21,376 nucleotides of DNA from JBBRUG01 sp038247995. Its GTDB lineage: Bacteria; Chloroflexota; Chloroflexia; Chloroflexales; Chloroflexaceae. The notes beneath the pieces are model-generated. The model searched no databases, had not been told where the DNA came from, and saw only the letters and a list, made by a program, of their open reading frames with translations. The first letter of the stretch is position 1. Each line of letters begins with the position of its first letter. Shown here piece after piece: positions 1-5,243 of the stretch. The stretch lies in NCBI GenBank assembly GCA_038247995.1, contig JBBRUG010000060.1:1-21376 (forward strand), in the 5' to 3' direction. Made by a program: the position numbers and the translations under genes.

Positions 1-146
1 AAAACCTGGGCCTTGACGACAACAGGAGCACCGATCTGTTCGGCAATGGCGCGGGCCTCAGCTGGCGTACTGGCGACGCCGCCGCCGGTAACCGGAATGT
101 TGTAACGGGCGAGCAGTTCGCGGGCCTGATACTCGTGCAGTTTCAT
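1..146 (-). CDS. sucC: Succinyl-CoA synthetase (ADP-forming) beta subunit, N-terminal fragment
   Basis: Partial gene: only the first 48 codons lie in the window and the rest runs off the left edge. The protein begins MKLHEYQARELLARYNIPV and continues into a run with PVVVKAQV, which is the typical start of the ATP-grasp beta subunit that binds nucleotide and CoA-ester substrate in the TCA cycle. The ATG is preceded by GGGAG about nine bases upstream, which fits a ribosome binding site. Its partner subunit gene, sucD, is also on the minus strand but about 19 kb away at the other end of the window, although the two genes are often adjacent in bacteria. A strong promoter candidate lies about 145 bases upstream. 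The family call is safe; nothing can be said about the rest of the protein. Confidence 0.93.
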   Translation of the reverse strand, partial: MKLHEYQARELLARYNIPVTGGGVASTPAEARAIAEQIGAPVVVKAQV

Positions 147-289
147 TGAAGACAACTCCCTGATTCCGACGCTCGTTCGGAACACAGCCCACACAAAGAG
201 CAGCCACCCTGGCAGTGCCTACATTACGCTCTGCCTCGAGCGACTGACCATAGAATTATAGCGTGCTTCGCGAACGCTTAATACCGCGC

Positions 290-319
290 ATCCTAGCATA
301 GGGGTTGTAACGGTGTCAA
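290..319 (-). promoter_or_regulatory. Promoter for sucC
   Basis: On the minus strand there is a perfect -35 TTGACA (314-319), an 18-bp spacer and an extended -10 TGCTAGGAT (TAGGAT at 290-295). Transcription would start near 283, giving sucC a leader of about 137 bases. A second -10-like TATAAT sits at 255-260 without a clear -35. The rest of the 147-443 gap holds one short palindrome (361-375) and no coding sequence that I can support. Confidence 0.65.
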
Positions 320-360
320 ACCATTTTGGGTGTTCAAAGGCGCTGCAATGCGTGTCCAAT

Positions 361-375
361 ACCTGAACTTCAGGT
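361..375. promoter_or_regulatory. Palindrome upstream of the glutaredoxin gene (possible operator)
   Basis: ACCTGAACTTCAGGT is a perfect inverted repeat with 7-bp arms and a single central base. It lies 69 bases before the start of the mycoredoxin-like gene and 42 bases upstream of the sucC -35 on the other strand. Its size and symmetry suit a dimeric regulator. The regulator is not identifiable from the sequence. Confidence 0.35.
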
Positions 376-443
376 GTAACATTGGTGTCAACAGGCCGAC
401 TACTTAGTGCGGAAGAATTGAACTCGGTTTTGTGAGGAAATGA

Positions 444-692
444 ATGGCAAGCGATCAGATTGTTATGTATGGAACAAGTTGGTGTCCCGATTGCCGCCGG
501 GCGCAGCGGGTGTTGGAGCAGAACGGCGTGGCCTACACATATGTAAACATCGAGCGTGATGCGCAGGCAGCGGCGTATGTCGTGGAGGTAAACCAGGGGC
601 ATCAGAGCGTGCCGACGATTATTTTTCCTGATGGTTCAGTGCTGGTGGAACCGTCGAATGCGCAGTTGCAGGCAAAGCTCGGCCAGAGCTAG
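444..692 (+). CDS. Mycoredoxin/glutaredoxin-like protein
   Basis: 82-aa cytosolic thioredoxin-fold protein. It has a WCPDC active site (Cys14, Cys17) after the first beta strand, a VPT cis-proline motif (Pro57) and the FPDG turn near the C terminus, in the order expected for glutaredoxins. The spacing and the NIERD and PTIIFPDGS blocks resemble the mycoredoxin (GlrX-like) group, which reduces mixed disulfides with low-molecular-weight thiols. Which thiol this organism uses cannot be told from here. GAGG seven bases before the ATG supports the start. It is transcribed divergently from sucC and convergently with purA. The full length is normal for the family. Confidence 0.85.
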   Translation: MASDQIVMYGTSWCPDCRRAQRVLEQNGVAYTYVNIERDAQAAAYVVEVNQGHQSVPTIIFPDGSVLVEPSNAQLQAKLGQS

Positions 693-775
693 AGCCAAGG
701 AACCAAGAAACCAAGGAGCCAAGGAACCGTCCCTTTACGCTCAGGTTCTTAGGTTCTCAGGTTCCTTGGTTCTCA
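692..775. terminator. Repeat-built inverted repeat between convergent genes
   Basis: The left arm (692-728) is built from CCAAGG/AACC-type units. The right arm (744-775) consists of four 8-bp units of the form GGTTCYYN in tandem. The arms are roughly complementary across a 15-base loop and would form an imperfect long hairpin. The element lies exactly between the stop codons of the glutaredoxin gene (692) and purA (779), so a two-way terminator is a reasonable reading. No U-tract is evident. Confidence 0.5.
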
Positions 776-778
776 ATG

Positions 779-2074
779 CTACCCAAACGGCTCGTGTATC
801 ATAATTGTTTGATCACGGTTCGGCCCGACGGAGACAATCCCCAGGCGTGCACCGACGAGTTGGCACAGCCGGGCGACATACGCCTGGGCGGCTTCGGGCA
901 GATCGTGGAACCGCCGCACGTCGGTGGTGGGAACGCCCCAGCCCGGCATCTCTTCATAGACCGGCTCAACCTGGCTGAAGAGGGCCGTTGTCGCCGGCGG
1001 GTAATCGAGGCTGGAGTCGTGGAGTTGGTACCCGACGCAGATCTTGATGCTTGCCAGCGTATCGAGCACATCGAGCTTGGTGATCGCAACCGTGTCGATG
1101 CCGTTGATCTGCACCGCATAGCGCGCCATCACGGCATCGAACCAGCCGACCCGGCGCAGGCGCCCGGTTGTGGTGCCGACTTCGGCCCAGGGCGTGCCGA
1201 TCTGGCGTAATGTTTCGGCGGCGGCGTCGTCGATCTCGGTGGGGAACGGCCCTTCGCCAACCCGCGTGGTGTAGGCCTTGAACACGCCGATCACCGAATT
1301 AACGTTGGTCGGGCCGATCCCCGAGCCCTGGCAAGCGCCGGCGGCGCCGGGCGGCGACGAAGTGACGTATGGGTAGGTGCCGTGATCAACATCGAGCAGC
1401 GTACCCTGCGCGCCTTCCAGCAGGACCGGGAGATCTTTCTCCAGGGCGCGATGGACGATCGGATGGACATCAGTGATATGGTCGGCGAGTTGATGGCCAA
1501 GATCAAGATACTTCAGATAGGTGTCGTGGAGTGAAAGCGGGCGAGCGCCATAGAGTTTGGTGAGGATGCGGTTTTTCTCTTCAAGCACACTACGCAGCCG
1601 GTTGAGCAACGTCTCTTCGTGGAGCAGATCGGCCATGCGAATGCCGGTGCGGCTCATCTTGTCGGCGTAGGCGGGGCCGATGCCGCGCCCGGTAGTGCCG
1701 ATTTTGCCCTCGCCGCGGGATTCTTCCTGAAGCTGATCGAGTTGCACGTGGTACGGCATAATCACGTGCGCGCGTTCACTGATGAAGAGTTTGGCGGTGT
1801 TAATGCCCCGCTCTTGCAGTTCTTTGATCTCACCCAAAAGCACTTCCGGGTTGATCACCACGCCGGGGCCGATCACATTGACTGTAGCGGGATCAAAGAT
1901 GCCCGACGGCGTAATGTGCAATTTAAAGGTGCCGAGGTGGTTCACAACCGTATGGCCGGCGTTGTTCCCGCCGCCATAGCGAATCACCAGTCGTGCGCGA
2001 CTGGCCAGCAAATCCACCAGATGCCCTTTACCTTCATCGCCCCATTGGGCGCCGATCAATGCCACAACAGGCAT
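779..2074 (-). CDS. purA: Adenylosuccinate synthetase
   Basis: 431 aa, the normal length for PurA. The enzyme condenses IMP and aspartate with GTP hydrolysis to give adenylosuccinate, the first committed step to AMP, in the cytosol. The N terminus carries the QWGDEGKG phosphate-binding loop (residues 10-17) with catalytic Asp13, and GGGNNAGHTVV with catalytic His41. Further on are the NSVIGVFKAYTTRVGEGPFPTE and TTGRLRRVGWFD blocks typical of the family. The usual GKGKIVD run reads GKGHLVD here, a mild variation. The ATG follows an AAGGAG site that overlaps the TAA stop of argD, and the genes are only 9 bp apart, so both are read from one transcript. Adenylate and arginine synthesis are thus co-transcribed. 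Confidence 0.98.
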   Translation of the reverse strand: MPVVALIGAQWGDEGKGHLVDLLASRARLVIRYGGGNNAGHTVVNHLGTFKLHITPSGIFDPATVNVIGPGVVINPEVLLGEIKELQERGINTAKLFISERAHVIMPYHVQLDQLQEESRGEGKIGTTGRGIGPAYADKMSRTGIRMADLLHEETLLNRLRSVLEEKNRILTKLYGARPLSLHDTYLKYLDLGHQLADHITDVHPIVHRALEKDLPVLLEGAQGTLLDVDHGTYPYVTSSPPGAAGACQGSGIGPTNVNSVIGVFKAYTTRVGEGPFPTEIDDAAAETLRQIGTPWAEVGTTTGRLRRVGWFDAVMARYAVQINGIDTVAITKLDVLDTLASIKICVGYQLHDSSLDYPPATTALFSQVEPVYEEMPGWGVPTTDVRRFHDLPEAAQAYVARLCQLVGARLGIVSVGPNRDQTIMIHEPFG

Positions 2075-2083
2075 GGAAGCTCC

Positions 2084-3283
2084 TTATTTGAGCACCGAGC
2101 GTAACATGCCGACAACTTCGTCGACGTGCTGCGGCTCGATAATAAGCGGCGGCAACATCCGCAATACGTCTTCGCCGGCGGTGGTGATCAGCACGCCGCG
2201 CTGGTGAGCGGCGTCCTTGATCGCGCCAGCCGACCCGACAACCTGCATGCCGCGCATCAGGCCGCGCCCGCGTAGTTCGCGGATTGTATTGGGGAACTCG
2301 GCGGCGAGGTCGTGGAGCGACTCATCGAAATAGCTGCTCACTTCACGCACGCGGGCCAGAAATTCCGGGTTGCTGATCTTGCCGAATACAACCCCGCCAA
2401 CGGCAGCGGCAAGCGGGTTACCGCCGAAGGTTGTGCCGTGATCGCCGGGATGGATGGCGTCGGCAACGCGCTGACTAAGCAGTACCGCGCCGATCGGCAG
2501 GCCGCCGGCGAGTGGCTTGGCAAGCGTCATCAGGTCGGGGCGTACGCCGGTTATTTCGTGGGCCCAGAGCGTACCGGTACGCCCGACACCGCACTGGATC
2601 TCATCGAAGATCAGCAGCGCGCCGTAGCGGTCGCACAGGGCGCGGGCCGCCTGAAGGAACGCCGGATCGGCGGTGCGCAAACCGCCCTCGCCCTGCACCG
2701 GCTCGACAAGCACCGCGCAGACATCGTCGCCCATGGCTGCTTCGAGCGCGGCAATGTCGTTATACGTGGCGAAGCGCACCCCCGGCATAACCGGCATGAA
2801 TGGTTCGCGGTACTTTTCGCGGGCGGTCACGGCCACAGCGCCCATTGTACGGCCATGGAACGAGCCGTCGAAGGCGACAATCGTCGTCTTCTCGGCGGAG
2901 GTGTGAGCGCGAGCGTAGCGGCGGGTAAACTTGATTGCGGCTTCGATCGCTTCGGCGCCGGAGTTACAGAAAAAAGCCCGGTCGAACGCGGGGCTACTGG
3001 TAATGAGCATGCGCGCCAATTCGCCACCGGGCACGCTGTGGTACAGATTGGAGATGTGGATCAGGCGTGCGGCTTGCTCAGCGACGACGCGCGTTACGTC
3101 CGGGTCGCCGTAACCGAGCGCATTCACCGCAATGCCGGAAACAAAATCGAGGTAGCGCCGGCCCTCAGTATCGTAGAGGTACACCCCTTCGCCACGCTCA
3201 AAGACAACGTCGGGACGCGCATAAGTCTGTAAAATGTAGTCGTGCTCGGCCTGAATCGCCGTCGTCGTGCGCTCCGCTGGCAT
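2084..3283 (-). CDS. argD: Acetylornithine aminotransferase (class III, PLP-dependent)
   Basis: 399 aa. It converts N-acetylglutamate semialdehyde to N-acetylornithine with glutamate as amino donor, in arginine biosynthesis. The pyridoxal-phosphate Lys is Lys256 in TLAKPLAGGLPIGA, preceded by the cofactor-binding FDEIQCGVGRTG (Asp227). CNSGAEAIEAAIK, SFHGRTMG and TTFGGNPLA are the other family blocks. The length and lack of extra domains fit ArgD rather than longer class III enzymes. Succinyldiaminopimelate aminotransferase activity (DapC) or ornithine aminotransferase cannot be excluded by sequence alone. AGGAG lies ahead of the ATG. It is the first gene of the argD-purA operon and has its own promoter 37 bp upstream. 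Confidence 0.9.
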   Translation of the reverse strand: MPAERTTTAIQAEHDYILQTYARPDVVFERGEGVYLYDTEGRRYLDFVSGIAVNALGYGDPDVTRVVAEQAARLIHISNLYHSVPGGELARMLITSSPAFDRAFFCNSGAEAIEAAIKFTRRYARAHTSAEKTTIVAFDGSFHGRTMGAVAVTAREKYREPFMPVMPGVRFATYNDIAALEAAMGDDVCAVLVEPVQGEGGLRTADPAFLQAARALCDRYGALLIFDEIQCGVGRTGTLWAHEITGVRPDLMTLAKPLAGGLPIGAVLLSQRVADAIHPGDHGTTFGGNPLAAAVGGVVFGKISNPEFLARVREVSSYFDESLHDLAAEFPNTIRELRGRGLMRGMQVVGSAGAIKDAAHQRGVLITTAGEDVLRMLPPLIIEPQHVDEVVGMLRSVLK

Positions 3284-3319
3284 AGCTCCCTACTCCTTTC
3301 GGGCTTCGGTATGGAGCCG

Positions 3320-3328
3320 ATTATACCA
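3320..3328 (-). promoter_or_regulatory. Extended -10 promoter of argD-purA
   Basis: On the minus strand, TGGTATAAT combines a consensus TATAAT (3320-3325) with the TG extension. A good -35 is not visible, as expected for extended -10 promoters. The predicted start near 3313 leaves a leader of about 30 bases with the AGGAG site of argD. The same 9-base string drives the large plus-strand operon at 4003-4011. Confidence 0.65.
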
Positions 3329-3343
3329 TCTTGAGCGGAGAGC

Positions 3344-3464
3344 GGGAGCGCATGGAGGGCTAGCCCAGGGCGGACACGTGGGTCCGCCCGTACAGATGCA
3401 ATTGCATGCGCGTGGGAGCGCATGGAGGGCTAGCCCAGGGCGGACACGTGGGTCCGCCCGTACA
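3344..3464. repeat. Two exact copies of a 51-bp unit, each with a palindrome
   Basis: Bases 3344-3394 and 3414-3464 are identical over 51 bp with a period of 70. Each unit contains the hairpin GGGCGGAC-ACGTGG-GTCCGCCC (8-bp stem, 6-base loop). The spacer between the copies holds the 10-bp palindrome TGCAATTGCA (3397-3406). The units look like members of a dispersed intergenic palindromic repeat family. No coding function is apparent, and the second copy supplies the stop codon of the small gene ending at 3430. Confidence 0.85.
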
Positions 3465-3864
3465 TGTGGAGAGCGGGGCTAATCATCAGATCATCAGATG
3501 ATTGAAATCGATGTTCCCTGTCCTCGCGCCGCGTGCCGCGTGCCGCGTGCCGCGTGCCGCGTGCCGCGCCCTGAAGGACGCGGCTCAGGCCGGGGAGCGC
3601 GGCGGCGCCCTGAAGGACGCGCCGCGCTCTTGCGCTCTTGCGCCCGCTGCCCCGCCCGCCCGCCTGCCGCCTGCCGCCTGCCGCCTGCCATACCCGGCGC
3701 CCTACCAGGCCTTCCAACAAATGCGCGAGGCATTCGGGGCTATTGAAGCGCGCTTCGATCCCGTCGGGGTTGCGCACTATGGTGCCTCCAAGGCAGCCGG
3801 CGCAGTCGAGGCGCACATCAAGCGTGAAACCCATCACGGTGATCTGCGTTGCTGGTTGCTGCAT
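3430..3864 (-). CDS. Unknown small protein with a repeat-derived C-terminal tail
   Basis: I do not recognise the family. The start is taken at the ATG ending at 3864 because AAGGAGG sits six bases before it; an in-frame ATG at 3894 has no such site. The reading frame gives 144 aa. Residues 1 to about 57 look like a compact real domain, with MGFTLDVRLDCAGCLGGT (a CxxC pair), a conserved-looking RNPDGIEARF stretch and a cysteine in NSPECLAH. From about residue 58 on, the frame is Arg/Gly/Ala-rich and encoded by heptamer tandem repeats, two copies of a 17-bp repeat and the 51-bp element, ending within the latter. The tail is therefore probably an accident of repeat insertion, and the original stop was lost or moved. 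It is divergent from the hydrogenase-like operon. Confidence 0.55.
   Translation of the reverse strand: MQQPATQITVMGFTLDVRLDCAGCLGGTIVRNPDGIEARFNSPECLAHLLEGLVGRRVWQAAGGRRQAGGRGSGRKSARARRVLQGAAALPGLSRVLQGAARGTRHAARGTRREDREHRFQSSDDLMISPALHMYGRTHVSALG
3528..3568. repeat. Heptamer tandem repeat (GCCGCGT)n
   Basis: Five perfect GCCGCGT units (3528-3562) plus a partial sixth. They lie inside the 3' part of the small minus-strand gene. Heptamer arrays of this kind expand and contract by slippage, and because 7 is not a multiple of 3, each change in copy number shifts the reading frame. Confidence 0.85.
3566..3621. repeat. Direct repeat of 17 bp, period 39
   Basis: GCGCCCTGAAGGACGCG occurs at 3566-3582 and again at 3605-3621. 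The second copy is flanked by extra complementary bases, giving a GGCGC/GCGCC stem. It lies between the two heptamer arrays and belongs to the same repeat-rich patch. Confidence 0.75.
3661..3689. repeat. Heptamer tandem repeat (GCCGCCT)n
   Basis: Three full GCCGCCT units (3666-3686), with partial units on both sides. It differs from the neighbouring GCCGCGT array by one base per unit. It marks the point where the small minus-strand protein changes from a normal sequence to a low-complexity tail. Confidence 0.8.
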
Positions 3865-3896
3865 CAAAGGCCTCCTTCTTGTGTTCTTTTGCACAA

Positions 3897-3925
3897 ACTA
3901 TAGTATAGAGCAGCAGCGCCGCCAA
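3897..3925 (-). promoter_or_regulatory. Promoter of the small unknown minus-strand gene
   Basis: On the minus strand: -35 TTGGCG (3920-3925), 17-bp spacer, -10 TATAGT (3897-3902). The predicted transcript starts near 3890, about 26 bases before the ATG ending at 3864, and includes the AAGGAGG site. It faces away from the promoter at 4003-4011. Confidence 0.5.
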
Positions 3926-4002
3926 TTAATCCAACGCAGGGTTGATCGTGGGTGGATCGCGGGGTGGTTGGAATGGCGTCGGCTAGTCCATCTGGCAGAG
4001 GG

Positions 4003-4011
4003 TGGTATAAT
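4003..4011 (+). promoter_or_regulatory. Extended -10 promoter of the hydrogenase-like operon
   Basis: TGGTATAAT with a consensus TATAAT at 4006-4011, identical to the argD promoter string. No convincing -35 is seen. The start of transcription would be near 4018, leaving a leader of about 30 bases that contains the GGAG site for the GTG start at 4048. This supports the shorter reading frame for the first gene, since the upstream ATG at 3952 lies before the promoter. Confidence 0.65.
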
Positions 4012-4047
4012 GCGCCTTCGGATCGCGGTAAGTGTTGGAGTGGATTT

Positions 4048-5124
4048 GTGAGGTATACCCTGGCGATCGCACCGAGCGCACCGGCCTGGTTCAGCCCGCA
4101 ACGGCTATTGCTGACGATCGAAGGTGAATTGATCGCCGATGTCGAATATCGGCCGGAGGCAGGTGGCGCCGCGCTGGTGCAGCGGCTCAACAGCCAACCC
4201 CCGGCGCTGGCAGTGCAGCAGCTTGGCCGGGCCTGCCCAACCTGTGGAACGGCGCACGCTCTGGCGCTCTGCCTGGCAATCGAGGCGCTGGGCGCAGTCG
4301 AGCCGCCGCCGCGCGCCATCGGAGTGCGTACGGTGCTTGCCGAACTTGAACGCGCCGGGTCGCACCTGGCGACATTAAGTACTTGTTTTGCCGTGCTCGG
4401 GCTCGCCCCAATCGCGGCAACGTTTGGTGCGCTCCAGAATGATGTGCGCGCAGCGCTGTTTGCCGCTGCCGCCGAGTCTCCCGCGACGATCCTCACCCCT
4501 GGTGGTCTGACTCACGATCTGATCAACCCTGCTGCCCTACGCGAGCGGCTGATACCACTACGGAAGCGCTTGTTTCAGCTTGCCGACCGGTTGATCGACC
4601 GGCGCCAACTGGTGATGCGTACGGTGGAGGTGGGTGTGATCACGCCGTCGGCAGCTGAGCAATTTGGTTTACGCGGCCCGCTGGCCCGTAGCGCCGGACG
4701 TACAGCCGATGTGCGGATCGACCAACCCTATGCTGCATATGCTACCTTCGCCCCGGAATTGGCTGCTCAGGAAGGCGGCGATGTGTATGCGCGGTTGGTT
4801 GTGCTGCTGTTGGAAGCGCTGGAGGCGTTGAAACTTGTTGAGCAGGTGCTGGCTGAACTGCCGGACGGCCCATGGGCTGTGCCGGTGGCGCCGAACCTGC
4901 CGGTGGGCGCGGCGACGGGAAGCGTAGAGGCGCCGCGGGGCGCCTTTCATTGCCGCATAACGAGCGATGGCAAGCAGTTGCAAATTGGGGCGCTGGAACC
5001 GGCGCCCCAACTCAGCCGCTTGCTCGCGCGTACCCTGCTTGCCCAAGCCGATCTCGACGATGCGGCGCTGATTGTGCTTTCAACTGACCCATGTAGCGGT
5101 TGTATGGCGGTGGCGACAGAATGA
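4048..5124 (+). CDS. Group 4 [NiFe]-hydrogenase/NuoD-like large subunit
   Basis: 358 aa from a GTG start preceded by GGAG, close to the size of Ech-type catalytic subunits. It matches the NuoD/HyfG/EchE family through LAELERAGSHLATL (Glu101-Arg102, His106), the GG-L-THDL block, GVITPSAAEQFGLRGPLARSAG, DQPYAAY and EAPRGAF. Unlike NuoD, it keeps both metal-ligand motifs: RACPTC-x3-H (Cys63, Cys66, His70) and a C-terminal DPCSGC (Cys349, Cys352). Deviations are Pro64 where hydrogenases usually have Gly, and no His/Arg three residues after the last Cys. The protein should sit on the cytosolic face of a membrane complex formed with the next four membrane proteins. No NuoB/HyfI small subunit, ferredoxin or NuoC gene lies in the operon, so electron transfer as in normal hydrogenases is doubtful. 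The family call is firm, the activity unknown. Confidence 0.82.
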   Translation: MRYTLAIAPSAPAWFSPQRLLLTIEGELIADVEYRPEAGGAALVQRLNSQPPALAVQQLGRACPTCGTAHALALCLAIEALGAVEPPPRAIGVRTVLAELERAGSHLATLSTCFAVLGLAPIAATFGALQNDVRAALFAAAAESPATILTPGGLTHDLINPAALRERLIPLRKRLFQLADRLIDRRQLVMRTVEVGVITPSAAEQFGLRGPLARSAGRTADVRIDQPYAAYATFAPELAAQEGGDVYARLVVLLLEALEALKLVEQVLAELPDGPWAVPVAPNLPVGAATGSVEAPRGAFHCRITSDGKQLQIGALEPAPQLSRLLARTLLAQADLDDAALIVLSTDPCSGCMAVATE

Positions 5125-5243
5125 AGGTTTATGTGGACGAGCGCACTCTTCGTTATGGTCTGCCGGCGCTTCCGGATGCGCATAACCGTATCCTGCGCAG
5201 CGCAAAGTGCGTAGCGAAGAATGCTGATCGTCGCCCGCTATGA
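5121..5243 (+). CDS. Possible 40-aa coupled ORF
   Basis: An open frame of 40 codons starts at the ATG that overlaps the TGA of the large-subunit gene (ATGA at 5121-5124). It ends with a TGA that overlaps the ATG of the next gene (5240-5243). The product begins MKVYVDERTLRYGLPALPD and is basic toward its end (RSAKCVAKNADRRPL). I recognise no family and see no membrane segment. It fills a 115-bp gap and links both neighbours by start-stop overlaps, which would keep ribosomes on the message. No independent Shine-Dalgarno sequence is obvious. It may be a real small subunit, a coupling ORF or a remnant. Confidence 0.4.
   Translation: MKVYVDERTLRYGLPALPDAHNRILRSAKCVAKNADRRPL

Noticed and set aside
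219..602. A 127-codon minus-strand open frame
   Set aside because: It is antisense to the glutaredoxin gene and crosses the sucC promoter; the product has no recognisable domain.
776..3285. Several plus-strand open frames across purA and argD, up to 306 codons
   Set aside because: They are shadows of two firmly identified minus-strand genes in GC-rich DNA and show no domain or ribosome binding site.
3528..3689. CRISPR array
   Set aside because: The repeats are 7-bp units without unique spacers of constant length; no cas gene is present.
3952..4047. Upstream ATG extending the large-subunit gene by 32 residues
   Set aside because: The extra segment does not resemble the family, and the promoter at 4003-4011 lies inside it; the GTG at 4048 has a good ribosome binding site.
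3498..4051. Plus-strand frames through the heptamer repeats
   Set aside because: Their products are low-complexity Arg/Pro/Ala sequence from the repeats and their starts lack ribosome binding sites.
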